From the IMG/VR virus record IMGVR_UViG_3300037491_000011, positions 1 to 30,428 of that record: DNA of 30,428 bases; one strand, written 5' to 3'. The notes beneath the pieces are model-generated. The model searched no databases, was not told where the DNA came from, and was given only the letters and a program-made list of their open reading frames with translations. The stretch comes from a virus. Below, in pieces: positions 13,594 to 21,889 of this stretch. The translations under genes and the position numbers were made by a program. Numbering within the stretch: position 1 is the stretch's first letter; the number at the start of each line of letters is the position of its first letter.

Positions 13594-15987
13594 TCAAAAT
13601 GGGGATGGGTCAGGGTGCCGAACAAGTCCTAACCCGCCTCCAGGACCAATTGGCTGTTGCGCGTTCTGCTGCGCCCGTTGTTGAGATGCTTCGTGTTGAT
13701 GTTGCTGCCCTTGCTTAATCAAATCCATTTGTAAATTCGCTTGCTCACGTTCTTCTTGTGCCTTGCGATCGGCCGCTCTATCAGCCGACTCTAGCGCCGC
13801 CTCCTGCGCTCTTGCATTCTGATCGCGGGCATCTGCAGCGGCATTCGCTTGAATTTCCGCCATCTTCGCCTGATGTTCGGACGCCGCTTCTTGGGCGCGC
13901 TGCTGAATTTCCTGTGTTTTAGTAGCGGCCTGCTGTTGATTTTGTGCCGATTTAACTTGCAGCGCCGCCAGCGCCGCCATAGCGCTCGGGTCCATCTGCG
14001 GCTGTTCGGGTTGAGGCGGCAAAAAGAATTTGTCAGGATCGGACACGCCGATCATTTCAAATATCCAGCGGTCAACCGCTTGCATATCGTATAAATCGGG
14101 GCGCATCGAAGCGATGGTCTTCACCGCCTGACATTTGATGAGGCGGATCAAATGCGATGCGGTGTTCGGGTCTGCCGCCGGCACCAATTCGAAATCGTCA
14201 AGCGCACGCAGGAATAATTCGGTTTCCCAATCAAAGGCCCGCTTTTTGTTTTTGTTCCATTTCCAGAACGCCTCGGGATTTTTCTTGTAGCGTTCCTTCA
14301 AAAGTTCGAGTTCTTCGGCCTGTGCGGCATGTAATCCAATATGAACCGCCGCCAGAACCTTTGTCGCTTGTTCGATCAGCGCCAGTGTTGTGCCCACAGG
14401 CGCATCTTGGCGCCCCTCGCCGACAGGCATCTCCGCCGTTCCCGCCACGCGATCCATGCGCTGTTCGACGTGCTGGGTAAACGCAACAAAGCCGGGGCCG
14501 ACATCCTTGTACGGCAACGGTTTGATGACTTGATCAAGCGGCAGGTTCCCTACGCCCTTGATGCCAAGACCACCGCCTGGCGGGATACGGTTCTGGTTTG
14601 TCCAGTTACGGATAATGCCTTCGTTGTAGATAAACCCAGGGAAATTCCCGAACATCCCAGCGTCAAGCGCCTCTCGCCAAGCAGCCGTCAGCGCCTTGTC
14701 GCCATTTCCCAACAAATTCAGAAGGCCCAGATCGTAAAATCCCATCGCAGGGATAAACCCGTACTTTACGAAGACTTGTCGCGCTTGATAAGTGTCGTCC
14801 TCTTCATCCCAATTCCGGCGAAGTTCCAATAATTCCCGCGCGTCCTTATCGATCGACACCTTATACGGCAGAGGGATACCAGTCGGTTCTCCCTTCCGCT
14901 TGTGTTCATACCCCCGGATGTCAAGTTCGACATAACTTTCGTAAATCGTGCGCGGCTGATCTTCCTGCCGCTGCGGTATCGGTTCCAACCCCTGTGCCGC
15001 AGCCTGCGCCTCGTCCACCGCGTTGGGCTGAAACTGCGGCTGATGCAAATCAATATCGCGGTACACACCCGCGATCTGCATCCTGCGCACCATCGCCTGC
15101 CGCATGATGAGCCGGTGCGTCACCCGCCCCGCGTCGCGGTGATCTGAAACCGCGTTGCTAACAATGATATCAGCGGCATCAACAAACCGACTGATCGGCC
15201 GCTCACGGATCGGGCAGTCATAAACCTTTTTGAACCCACACCCGCCAAACCCAACCCAGAACAGCATCCGCACTGAGTCGGGACGGTACCCACGGTCCAC
15301 AACCGTCAGATTGTGGTTAAACCCACGTTCCAGCGCTTCTGCTAGTTCCTCGCGCCCCGCCTGCGCTGCCGCCACGAGATTGGGATCATCTAACGGCGGC
15401 CCGCCGTTATGCCCAACCCCCGGCTGTTCAGTAACGCCTCCCGGCTTTGTCGGGCGGTCATCCCGCACCTTGACCGGACCAGCGGGCGGATAAAGCTCAG
15501 CCGCCGCATTTGATTGAAACCGCACAACCGCTTCCAACAACAGCGGGTGGCGGATCGTGGACATTCCCTCAAACGGACCCGTCGAATTTCCAATATCGCC
15601 AGTCGCCTTCTCCAGCAGCGTGCCGAGCATCTTTATGCCCTCGGCACGGTTCTCCAGCCACTCCTGCCGCGACTGATCGTCCGCCTCAATACCGCGCAGA
15701 ACCTCTTCTACGATCCGCCCACGCTCACCATCGTCCAGTTTCTCAGCAAGATTATCGTAAAACTTGTCTTCGCCATCATCCGCCCGCGTCGGGCGCGGGT
15801 TTAGCTGAATGACAACACCACCATCCTCGGTCGGGATCGATACCGTGCCGTCCGAATTCTGAATCGCCGCGTCGGCTGCGTCTTCAACCAACGACACCAA
15901 CGAGCCGACATCATTCTCTCCCGACGCGAAAGGATCGGTGTCAGGTTCTAGTCGCTGGTTACGTGAAAAGGCCGGCAGATCGGACAT
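13594..15987 (-). CDS. Portal protein (P22-like)
   Basis: A 797-residue protein, close to but longer than the P22 portal (725). Typical portal stretches include GPFEGMSTIRHPLLLEAVVRFQ (split: GPFEGMSTIRHP then LLLEAVVRFQ) with SNAAAELYPPAGPVK, DRGYRPDSVRMLFWVGFGGCGFKKVY, RVTHRLIMRQAMVRRM and TQHVEQRMDRVAGTAEMPVGE. Residues from about 680 are a Gln/Ala/Glu-rich coiled coil (QQQAATKTQEIQQRAQEAAS) that may correspond to the long C-terminal barrel reaching into the head. The dodecameric ring would form the DNA entry vertex and bind TerL and the connector. The ATG at 15987 has AAGG upstream. An acidic N-terminus and a hydrophilic C-terminal tail flank the core. Confidence 0.85.
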   Translation of the reverse strand: MSDLPAFSRNQRLEPDTDPFASGENDVGSLVSLVEDAADAAIQNSDGTVSIPTEDGGVVIQLNPRPTRADDGEDKFYDNLAEKLDDGERGRIVEEVLRGIEADDQSRQEWLENRAEGIKMLGTLLEKATGDIGNSTGPFEGMSTIRHPLLLEAVVRFQSNAAAELYPPAGPVKVRDDRPTKPGGVTEQPGVGHNGGPPLDDPNLVAAAQAGREELAEALERGFNHNLTVVDRGYRPDSVRMLFWVGFGGCGFKKVYDCPIRERPISRFVDAADIIVSNAVSDHRDAGRVTHRLIMRQAMVRRMQIAGVYRDIDLHQPQFQPNAVDEAQAAAQGLEPIPQRQEDQPRTIYESYVELDIRGYEHKRKGEPTGIPLPYKVSIDKDARELLELRRNWDEEDDTYQARQVFVKYGFIPAMGFYDLGLLNLLGNGDKALTAAWREALDAGMFGNFPGFIYNEGIIRNWTNQNRIPPGGGLGIKGVGNLPLDQVIKPLPYKDVGPGFVAFTQHVEQRMDRVAGTAEMPVGEGRQDAPVGTTLALIEQATKVLAAVHIGLHAAQAEELELLKERYKKNPEAFWKWNKNKKRAFDWETELFLRALDDFELVPAADPNTASHLIRLIKCQAVKTIASMRPDLYDMQAVDRWIFEMIGVSDPDKFFLPPQPEQPQMDPSAMAALAALQVKSAQNQQQAATKTQEIQQRAQEAASEHQAKMAEIQANAAADARDQNARAQEAALESADRAADRKAQEEREQANLQMDLIKQGQQHQHEASQQRAQQNAQQPIGPGGGLGLVRHPDPSPF

Positions 15988-16006
15988 CGGTGTGCCTTGC
16001 CGCACA

Positions 16007-16024
16007 TCATCTCAGCGGAGATGA
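16007..16024 (-). promoter_or_regulatory. Small hairpin upstream of the portal start
   Basis: TCATCTC and GAGATGA form a 7-bp stem with a 4-base loop in the short gap between the zinc-ribbon gene and the portal gene, about 20 bases before the portal ATG. There is no T-tract. It might affect portal translation or mRNA processing; evidence is limited to the inverted repeat. Confidence 0.3.
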
Positions 16025-16058
16025 CATCATGCAGCTAATCGGCGCCCCGAGCGCTCCA

Positions 16059-16556
16059 CTAAGAGTGTGCCTCTAACGGATATTCTGCAAGCCCCTTCCG
16101 CGACATCGCCATTACGCCGCGCCGGATCGTCGCGATTTTCTTTTTTGCCAGCGCTAACGCGTCGTCATAATCAATATTCGGTCCACCTAAAAAGAGAGTT
16201 GAACCGTTTTTAACATTTATTATCTCAGTACCCCTCACCCGCCAACCGGGAAACATCTTACGAGTTCCACTATTACAAAATCCCAAATATACCCGTATCA
16301 AATCATCTCTAAATATTTCTGCCCGTACCGTCACGCCACGCATTATCCCATCACGCAACCGCTTATCCGTTAAGTATTTCAATGACTCCCCACTTAGATT
16401 TACCCATTGGCCCTTCTCTATCGTCGCCGTTATAACAAAATTCGCGCCACAGTCAGCGCATTTCTGTCGCGCAGTGACCGCCAGACCATCCTGCCCCAGC
16501 ATCCACATCTGTCGCTCGGCGACATCCCCGCAAATAGGACAAGGGAAATTATACAT
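16059..16556 (-). CDS. Zinc-ribbon hypothetical protein downstream of TerL
   Basis: A 165-residue protein beginning MYNFPCPICGD, with a second pair CADC at 33-36; C6, C9, C33 and C36 make a four-Cys zinc ribbon. The rest is mixed alpha/beta (LRDGIMRGVTVRAEIFRDDL; WRVRGTEIINVKNG) with no catalytic motif I recognise. The ATG at 16556 follows the TerL stop by one base (TAAaATG) and lacks a ribosome binding site, so translation is probably by reinitiation. A DNA-binding or packaging accessory role would fit the context between TerL and portal but is inference. Confidence 0.55.
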   Translation of the reverse strand: MYNFPCPICGDVAERQMWMLGQDGLAVTARQKCADCGANFVITATIEKGQWVNLSGESLKYLTDKRLRDGIMRGVTVRAEIFRDDLIRVYLGFCNSGTRKMFPGWRVRGTEIINVKNGSTLFLGGPNIDYDDALALAKKKIATIRRGVMAMSRKGLAEYPLEAHS

Positions 16557-16557
16557 T

Positions 16558-19446
16558 TTATAGGTCGTAGGGCAACGCGCGAGCACGTTGCGTCGGCCAC
16601 GTCATCGACTGCTCTTCGCCCTTGTCCCAAGCTTCGCGGCGCTCGAAGATGCCGATATCGCTTAGATGTTTGAGAGCACCACTACAAGCGTCCATGGTGT
16701 CGTCATGTCTTCCTCTAGGAAATAAGCAAATTTCCTCAATCAATGGTTCGCACCAGACGGGTCTCGTTCCATCTTCATACATCGGAATATAGAGTTGGTG
16801 TGACGAAAATATCCACTGTACTGCATGAGCGCGCGCCCATTTGTCCCCACGTGCGGCCTTTAACTCTGTTGCCCATGTCTGATCAGAAAAAAGCCGTCGT
16901 AATTCTTGTTCTAAACCGTGCCCTTGGCCCTGAGTCTCAATCCCAAGATATTCGACTTTATAGCGTCGGCAGGTGTCATTAACCCATTCCACCAATCCCC
17001 AGTTGGCTTGCCGCTGTTCTCGATATCGCGGCGAACGCCATTCCTCTGCCGTCACACCAGAAGGCAATTCATCGGGCGGTCCATGTAACTCTAGCCGCTT
17101 GGTCCATCCATAAAGCAACAACACCTTTGGAAACCCGTAGTCATCAGCCTCTCGAATATATGTACCGTCCCCATTAGGGACGATGCGCCCCTTGCCCTCC
17201 GCCCTGAACACACCAAACACCAACATCGCGCTTCGATCATTCTGCTGTCTCTCGGTAAACGCCGTGTCCACCCATGCCACGACATATTCCAACGCAGGAT
17301 ACTGTATCCGGCCGTTTCGGATCATGTCTTGCGGAAACGTTCCATCAGGCAATAATGGAGGCCACGGTTCCAACCACTCTGCCTTAATAATTCCGCCGCC
17401 TTTTGGTATAGGAAGCTGTTGTAACTGACCTGCTACACTGTATTCCGTAAGACGATCGCCATCAAGAGCACGTAATCCTTGCTCTATTTGCTTGAGAGCA
17501 CTATCGGTCCACACTGCTGGCCAAAGTAATTCTCCACGCTCTGTTCTTGGGTCTCCTTGGCATGCTCGATCAGGATCAAATCTGGCCGGGTACATCAAGT
17601 GTACAGTGTCTTCTGGCCAGTTTTTTAGTGCCCAATCTGTTGCATCAAGAGTGTGTAATCTTTGCATGATCAATATTCGTGCAGACGTGCGCGGATCTGT
17701 AATACGAGTTGTCAAATCACTCATACCACGAATTGAAGCATTGCGCTCCATTTCACTATCCGCACCTCTGCGAGTTTGGGGATCGTCGCAGATTATTAAA
17801 TTTCCGCCACGGCCCAACAGGCCGCCTTCGATTGAACTTGACATGCGCTCACCACCAGCAGTATTGCCGAAGTTGGCTCTGCTCTGCTGATCCGGCAGTA
17901 TTTTTACTTGTTTACCCCAATGTTTTTGATACCATTCCCCCATAACCAGTCGTCGCATCTTAACGGCAAGTTCCTCTGAAAGAATAGAACCGTATGACAC
18001 AGACAAAATCTTCACATGAGGGCCAGAAAGAGGCCCCCATTTCGCTTCTGGCTGTATCCATAGCCATGCTGGGAAGATAATATTGACCAAATTGCTGTTA
18101 TGAACAGCCAAATCATTAACCGTAAAACTCTCGTCTTCTTTAACGGTCAGGCATCTACATTCCGCCTTGCCTGCGCCAACGATGCTAAGAACGGGATCAG
18201 GATGAAGGACAGTGTGGAAACTCCGAGGCGTTGCTGCCTCTATCGCTCTTTTTTTCCTTTCGCAAAGACCTGGCAAAAATTTGAATTTGCTAACATTCGT
18301 TTCATCAGTGGCCCCCACATCAAATGATGTGTATAACCCTCCCGGCTGTCGCTTGCTTTCAAGTTTTGCCACACGGCGACGAATACGAGTATTGATCCCT
18401 ATTCGTAGACACAAATGTTGAATATCCCTAGCCAAACCTTCTGATACAGTAGTCATTTTCGCTTCGTGGCTTAGTCGTGTATCATTTCTATGCTTTACTG
18501 CAAAATATCCGTCACAACTGGCATACGCCCCAACAAAATTTGATATAATCGTATTGTTCGCCCGCAACACAGCGGCGGGAACTCGTTTGGTATAACTGTC
18601 AGAACCACGCAAGCCATGGCCCCCTAGAAATTCCTGCAGACGCCCACTTCGGTTAGAATGGACTCCTATCGCCGTACAGGTACCCACCCGTGTCCGTCGT
18701 TTAGTCTCAAATCCTAGCGCGTGTGCGCATCGTTCAAAATCATCCAGGATTTCTTCTTCATTCCCCGTAAACGAAATTCCTGTGTATTTAACAGAACCAT
18801 CACCGATCAAATATCCCAAAAAACGCGCTTCTTCCGTTGACATGCTTGGGGACACAACTTCGCTCCCCGTCGCATCTCCGCCCACCGCTGCCAAAATATC
18901 TGTCGTCTTTAATTCCCCGGCGGCTACCCAACCACGCGTGGTTAAAAACGGATGATCTGGCGCCACCTTTGCTCGGCGTCCCTGAAATGTTTCTACCGCT
19001 ATGACATCCAACAATCCCTGTTCATGAACCGCCGTGACAGGTCTATATTGTCCCCTATGCGTCAGTACACGATCACCAACTTTAATGTCTCCCAATCTTA
19101 TTGGTCCAATGTCCGTCAATACCATTTCATCTATACTGACCGGCTTTGTGTGCCTCGGAGGTATGTTGATAATGAGATTTCTTATCTTTCCCGTTCTTAT
19201 TTGCCGTAATTTCTTGGCGATTTCTATATGATGCCAATTAATTTCTAATGTCTGCGTCTCACCAATTTCCTTCCACGCATGGCGCATGAACTCAATCAGC
19301 GACCGCTCGCAATTCTCCTTTTCCTGCTTGTTCGCCCTCATCTCCAGCAGGATCGCAAGCTCGATCTGCTCTTCCTTGGTGAGCGGCTTTAGCTTTTTCC
19401 GATCGACGTTGGGGTTTGGTCGGAGAATTAATTGACCGCCGGGCAT
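16558..19446 (-). CDS. terL: Terminase large subunit (TerL) interrupted by an intein
   Basis: A 962-residue precursor: TerL N-part (about 101 residues), intein (349), TerL C-part. The packaging ATPase Walker A is split: NIIPPRHTK-type sequence (IINIPPRHTK) ends before the intein and SNLVNIIFPAW resumes after it. Walker B is LIICDDP. The nuclease domain shows VAWVDTAFTE, EYLGIETQGQG and GRHDDTMDA acidic motifs. The spliced protein of about 613 residues would power DNA translocation into the head and cut the concatemer. The ATG at 19446 follows the upstream stop by 6 bases; a TTG two codons earlier is less likely. Without splicing the ATPase cannot form, so packaging depends on the intein. The C-terminal tail is charged. 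Confidence 0.9.
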   Translation of the reverse strand: MPGGQLILRPNPNVDRKKLKPLTKEEQIELAILLEMRANKQEKENCERSLIEFMRHAWKEIGETQTLEINWHHIEIAKKLRQIRTGKIRNLIINIPPRHTKPVSIDEMVLTDIGPIRLGDIKVGDRVLTHRGQYRPVTAVHEQGLLDVIAVETFQGRRAKVAPDHPFLTTRGWVAAGELKTTDILAAVGGDATGSEVVSPSMSTEEARFLGYLIGDGSVKYTGISFTGNEEEILDDFERCAHALGFETKRRTRVGTCTAIGVHSNRSGRLQEFLGGHGLRGSDSYTKRVPAAVLRANNTIISNFVGAYASCDGYFAVKHRNDTRLSHEAKMTTVSEGLARDIQHLCLRIGINTRIRRRVAKLESKRQPGGLYTSFDVGATDETNVSKFKFLPGLCERKKRAIEAATPRSFHTVLHPDPVLSIVGAGKAECRCLTVKEDESFTVNDLAVHNSNLVNIIFPAWLWIQPEAKWGPLSGPHVKILSVSYGSILSEELAVKMRRLVMGEWYQKHWGKQVKILPDQQSRANFGNTAGGERMSSSIEGGLLGRGGNLIICDDPQTRRGADSEMERNASIRGMSDLTTRITDPRTSARILIMQRLHTLDATDWALKNWPEDTVHLMYPARFDPDRACQGDPRTERGELLWPAVWTDSALKQIEQGLRALDGDRLTEYSVAGQLQQLPIPKGGGIIKAEWLEPWPPLLPDGTFPQDMIRNGRIQYPALEYVVAWVDTAFTERQQNDRSAMLVFGVFRAEGKGRIVPNGDGTYIREADDYGFPKVLLLYGWTKRLELHGPPDELPSGVTAEEWRSPRYREQRQANWGLVEWVNDTCRRYKVEYLGIETQGQGHGLEQELRRLFSDQTWATELKAARGDKWARAHAVQWIFSSHQLYIPMYEDGTRPVWCEPLIEEICLFPRGRHDDTMDACSGALKHLSDIGIFERREAWDKGEEQSMTWPTQRARALPYDL
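18097..19143 (-). mobile_element. Intein with LAGLIDADG homing endonuclease, Pro at position 1
   Basis: A 349-residue in-frame element inserted between the Lys and Ser of TerL Walker A. Block A is PVSIDEMVLTD with Pro (CCG, 19143-19141) where Cys or Ser is expected. Block B reads VAPDHPFLTTRGW, with the His present but Ala for the usual Thr. The homing domain has both motifs with acidic residues, FLGYLIGDGS and FVGAYASCDGYF. Block F is CRCLTVKEDESF, with Cys at the place used by class 3 inteins; block G is VHN followed by Ser +1. Endonuclease motifs look active, so it is probably a mobile intein. The Pro1 implies splicing without a first N-S acyl shift at the upstream junction, or loss of splicing. 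Confidence 0.85.
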
Positions 19447-19452
19447 GGGCAA

Positions 19453-20040
19453 CTATCGAGCCGCTTCGGCTCCCCCCAACATGCCAGCCGGCACTTCACA
19501 CCCAGGCTGCCCCGGTCGCGGTCCCCACGCGGGCTGCCACAGCCGCGAACTCTGATACAACCCCAACCGGCGCTCCCACAGATCCCACATGCCGTTCGCG
19601 TCCGGTGGCGGCGGGACTTCCTCTACGTCTTCCGCCAACTCAGTCAACATCGACTCTACCGTGTCTCCCACCAAATTATTTTCTGATATGTCAGACACAT
19701 CCTCGCCGCCTATTACAACCGCGCGCTCAGAAAGGGGCGGGGGGTCGGTTTCAACTGGGGCAGATACACCAGCGAGAGAAAATTCCTGTATTGGTCGAAG
19801 CGGGTTCGCCGTCTTCGTGATCAATCCCGTCAACTGCTCCATGAACATCGTCTGCGCCCGCACCAACGCCGACACAGCATCAATCAACGCGTCCAGCCGC
19901 TTGTCGCTGCCACCAGCCTCGCGCGGCGCTCTCGGTACTCGCGCCCGATGCCCCTTATGGTGGTTCGGCGCCGGCCGCGTCCCCGCCCGTACCTCCGCCC
20001 AATACCTGTTGGCTCGCTCGCGACCGTTAAATTCAGACAT
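19453..20040 (-). CDS. Hypothetical protein upstream of TerL
   Basis: A 195-residue protein. Basic N-terminus (RPAPNHHKGHRARVPRAPRE), a helical segment (DKRLDALIDAVSALVRAQTMFMEQL, in two parts DKRLDALIDAVSA and LVRAQTMFMEQL) that may oligomerise, an acidic middle (LTELAEDVEEVPPPPD) and a Trp/Gly/Pro-rich end (MWDLWERRLGLYQSSRLWQP; WGPRPGQPGCEVP). It starts 8 bases inside the upstream gene's end and stops 6 bases before TerL. The place suits a small terminase, but there is no helix-turn-helix and a better candidate lies at 21864-22442. Function unknown. Confidence 0.5.
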   Translation of the reverse strand: MSEFNGRERANRYWAEVRAGTRPAPNHHKGHRARVPRAPREAGGSDKRLDALIDAVSALVRAQTMFMEQLTGLITKTANPLRPIQEFSLAGVSAPVETDPPPLSERAVVIGGEDVSDISENNLVGDTVESMLTELAEDVEEVPPPPDANGMWDLWERRLGLYQSSRLWQPAWGPRPGQPGCEVPAGMLGGAEAAR

Positions 20041-20224
20041 GCCGTACTAGATACCGTCGCGGCAAATCCTTCAATAAATCCGCATGCTCCCGCTCTATCC
20101 GCGCTAGGTCCACCGTCATCGCATCCTCCGCGCTCATCGGCGGACCCCACACATTGCCTCGCAACTCCGCAAAACAATTCGCGCACCGCCGCGTCTCTGG
20201 GTTGTAGATGTGCGTGCAGGTCAC
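20033..20224 (-). CDS. Small Cys-motif protein (63 aa)
   Basis: A 63-residue protein starting MTCTHIYNPETRRCANCFAEL; C3, H5, C14 and C17 could bind one zinc ion. The GTG at 20224 shares its first base with the upstream TAG (TAGTG) and has GGGGGCGAG just before it, so I prefer it to a GTG at 20245 inside the upstream gene. The remainder is charged and helical (VDLARIEREHADLLKDLPRR). It overlaps the next gene by 8 bases. Function unknown; a small DNA- or protein-binding factor is possible. Confidence 0.55.
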   Translation of the reverse strand: MTCTHIYNPETRRCANCFAELRGNVWGPPMSAEDAMTVDLARIEREHADLLKDLPRRYLVRHV

Positions 20225-21399
20225 TACTCGCCCCCACCGATCCACTTCGTTGGTATATAGGGGCGCTCCTCACGCTGCGGCTTTACGGGCAGCGGAACAT
20301 ATCCCGCCCGCTCATCCGCCTCACGTCGCTTCTCCGAACCGCCCACGGGGTTGAAAATCCCAGTGGCGAACGCGTCAGCCACCAACGGCACATCAACAAC
20401 TATTGGCCCGCAGCCCGCCGTGAACGTCTCTCCCAACCCGATCGCCTGTTCACCAATCATCGTGTCCAACAGCAGCGACTTGCGCGGCAAATGGCACGAG
20501 CAGATCAGCCGCCCATCTCGCTCAGACAGAAGATGTTCGGGAGCCGTCTGGTCGCAGGGACTCGGGAAGACCAATAGTCGCGGCGCGCGCATCTCGGCGC
20601 TGCCGGGTTCGGCGCTGATATGCCTCACAGAGATGCCGGTAACATCCTCCAGCGCTCGCTTGAGATCGTCCGGCAGTTTGTAGGGCAATGGGAACAGCCC
20701 CTGCGGCGGCAGCCCAATCACCCACCGCAGGCGGTCTATCGCCTCAATGACGCGAGCGGCATCCGCGTTGTCTCCAAACGACGCCGAACCGCTCTCTTGG
20801 TCGTCAGCGGCTTCATAGCCAAACGTATCGCATAACTTGGCAAGCCAGACCTGCGGGTAAGCGTCAGCACCCCACACCAAGCAAGTAGTCAGAAATTCTC
20901 CGTTCGGATTCTGCTCGCGTGGTGTCGGCCAGCCTCGCTCACGCAATCCAGCGATCACAGCATCGCGAAGAGCCTCGCCAGCCGCAGTCGCCGCCTCTAT
21001 TTCTGCTGTTTCTTGCGCCGTGTGCAGGGGTGCGGCGGGATCAAAATCAACAGTACCCCCTTCTGTCCGAAGTCGCGCTAGACCAAGATAACGCGCCTCA
21101 GCATCAGCCTGTACTCCAACGACCGCGCCACATCGCCGAACGTAATCATCACCCGCAAAAATCTTCTCCCACTGACTCGCCAGCGACTTCCCATACCGCT
21201 GAACTAGGCTATTTCCCCCCGTACCTGCAATTTCTGGCGAGGGGGACACGCACGCGTCTGGGACTGCCTGTGGCTGCGGGGGGGTACCCGCCGGCGGTGG
21301 GGGGTCGGATCTGACCTGGCATGCGCAGGGCTGGCCAGCAGCCGCTAGCGCTTCATGGCGACCGCAGCAAGGCTGATCGTTGTCAATGAAACCAAACAC
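20224..21399 (-). CDS. 391-aa protein carrying a capsid N-terminal-like segment
   Basis: A Cys-rich (13 or so Cys), soluble protein with GTG start at 21399 and GGAGG nine bases upstream. Residues 1-60 are Cys/Pro-rich and probably disordered. Residues 76-120, QWEKIF ... EARYLGLARLRTEGGTVDFD, closely match residues 29-67 of this phage's own major capsid (QYDKIF ... ENRYLPLARLKTEGGTAFFD), 15 of 20 identical in the second part. The rest (EALRDAVIAGLRERGWPTPRE; RVIEAIDRLRWVIGLPPQG; RLLVFPSPCDQ; LICSCHLPRKSLLLDTMIG) matches nothing I know. It lies between TerS and TerL rather than with the capsid genes. A role in binding capsid or competing with it during assembly or packaging is inferred only from the shared segment. 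Confidence 0.6.
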   Translation of the reverse strand: MFGFIDNDQPCCGRHEALAAAGQPCACQVRSDPPPPAGTPPQPQAVPDACVSPSPEIAGTGGNSLVQRYGKSLASQWEKIFAGDDYVRRCGAVVGVQADAEARYLGLARLRTEGGTVDFDPAAPLHTAQETAEIEAATAAGEALRDAVIAGLRERGWPTPREQNPNGEFLTTCLVWGADAYPQVWLAKLCDTFGYEAADDQESGSASFGDNADAARVIEAIDRLRWVIGLPPQGLFPLPYKLPDDLKRALEDVTGISVRHISAEPGSAEMRAPRLLVFPSPCDQTAPEHLLSERDGRLICSCHLPRKSLLLDTMIGEQAIGLGETFTAGCGPIVVDVPLVADAFATGIFNPVGGSEKRREADERAGYVPLPVKPQREERPYIPTKWIGGGE

Positions 21400-21414
21400 T
21401 TATCCGATCCTCCG

Positions 21415-21519
21415 CTATGGCCACAACGAGACAACGAGCAGCATCATAATCAATATGGCGAGCGAGCCTAAGCTCACTGCCTCGCGCCAGTCATCCCCTA
21501 TTCGCAGCCTTCGTTGCAT
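21415..21519 (-). CDS. Tiny single-span membrane protein (34 aa)
   Basis: ATG at 21519 opens MQRRLRIGDDWREAVSLGSL followed by AILIMMLLVVSLWP and a TAG. A basic/charged N-terminal 13 residues precede one hydrophobic stretch of about 20 residues, the layout of a small inner-membrane protein. It fills the gap between the Cys-rich small frame and the 391-residue gene, whose GGAGG lies just after the stop. The ribosome binding site is poor. Possible roles include a small holin-like or regulatory membrane peptide; not provable here. Confidence 0.5.
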   Translation of the reverse strand: MQRRLRIGDDWREAVSLGSLAILIMMLLVVSLWP

Positions 21520-21537
21520 CGCACCATCGCCTAGCCA

Positions 21538-21642
21538 TTAATAACACTTAACGGTCGGTGCGGCGTATTCTAAGCTATTGATATCGTTGCATACCCATCG
21601 TTGTGCGCCGCAGCATGGTTTTGGGAATTGCTCAGGCAGCAT
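21538..21642 (-). CDS. Possible tiny Cys-containing protein (34 aa)
   Basis: ATG at 21642 gives MLPEQFPKPCCGAQRWVCND followed by INSLEYAAPTVKCY and TAA. Four Cys (10, 11, 18, 33) in 34 residues could make a small metal site. It overlaps the upstream gene by 11 bases. No clear ribosome binding site is present, and a longer upstream part of the frame is a shadow of the gene at 21632-21889. It fills an otherwise empty 93-base gap, which is its main support. Confidence 0.35.
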   Translation of the reverse strand: MLPEQFPKPCCGAQRWVCNDINSLEYAAPTVKCY

Positions 21643-21889
21643 CACGTGTGTCTGCCGCAGCGTCGCTTGCGATCTCGCCGTTGTGCGCCGCGACATCGGA
21701 CACTGCCCACTCGGACCATTCACCGTCATCCTCGACGCGCTCGCTTAGCAGATAGGTTTCAAAGGCACCAGCCATAGCAACGGCGGCATCAGCGGTAGCT
21801 GTATGACAGAAACGGCAAGCCTGCTCCAAGCAAAACCTGCGCAATTGCACTAACTCGCCATCGCTAAACGCTATCGTCAGCTTCGGCAT
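21632..21889 (-). CDS. Small helical phage protein (85 aa)
   Basis: An 85-residue protein, MPKLTIAFSDGELVQLRRFC..., helical with a Cys pair in EQACRFCHTATA, then an acidic Ala-rich tail. The ATG at 21889 has GAGGAG eight bases upstream and overlaps the TerS stop by 26 bases; an upstream ATG in the same frame lies wholly within TerS coding and is less likely. It is the first gene after TerS in the packaging operon. Family and function unknown. Confidence 0.55.
   Translation of the reverse strand: MPKLTIAFSDGELVQLRRFCLEQACRFCHTATADAAVAMAGAFETYLLSERVEDDGEWSEWAVSDVAAHNGEIASDAAADTRDAA

Noticed and set aside
19453-20040. The gene directly upstream of TerL as the small terminase
   Set aside because: It has no helix-turn-helix, whereas the protein at 21864-22442 has both an HTH and TerS-type motifs.
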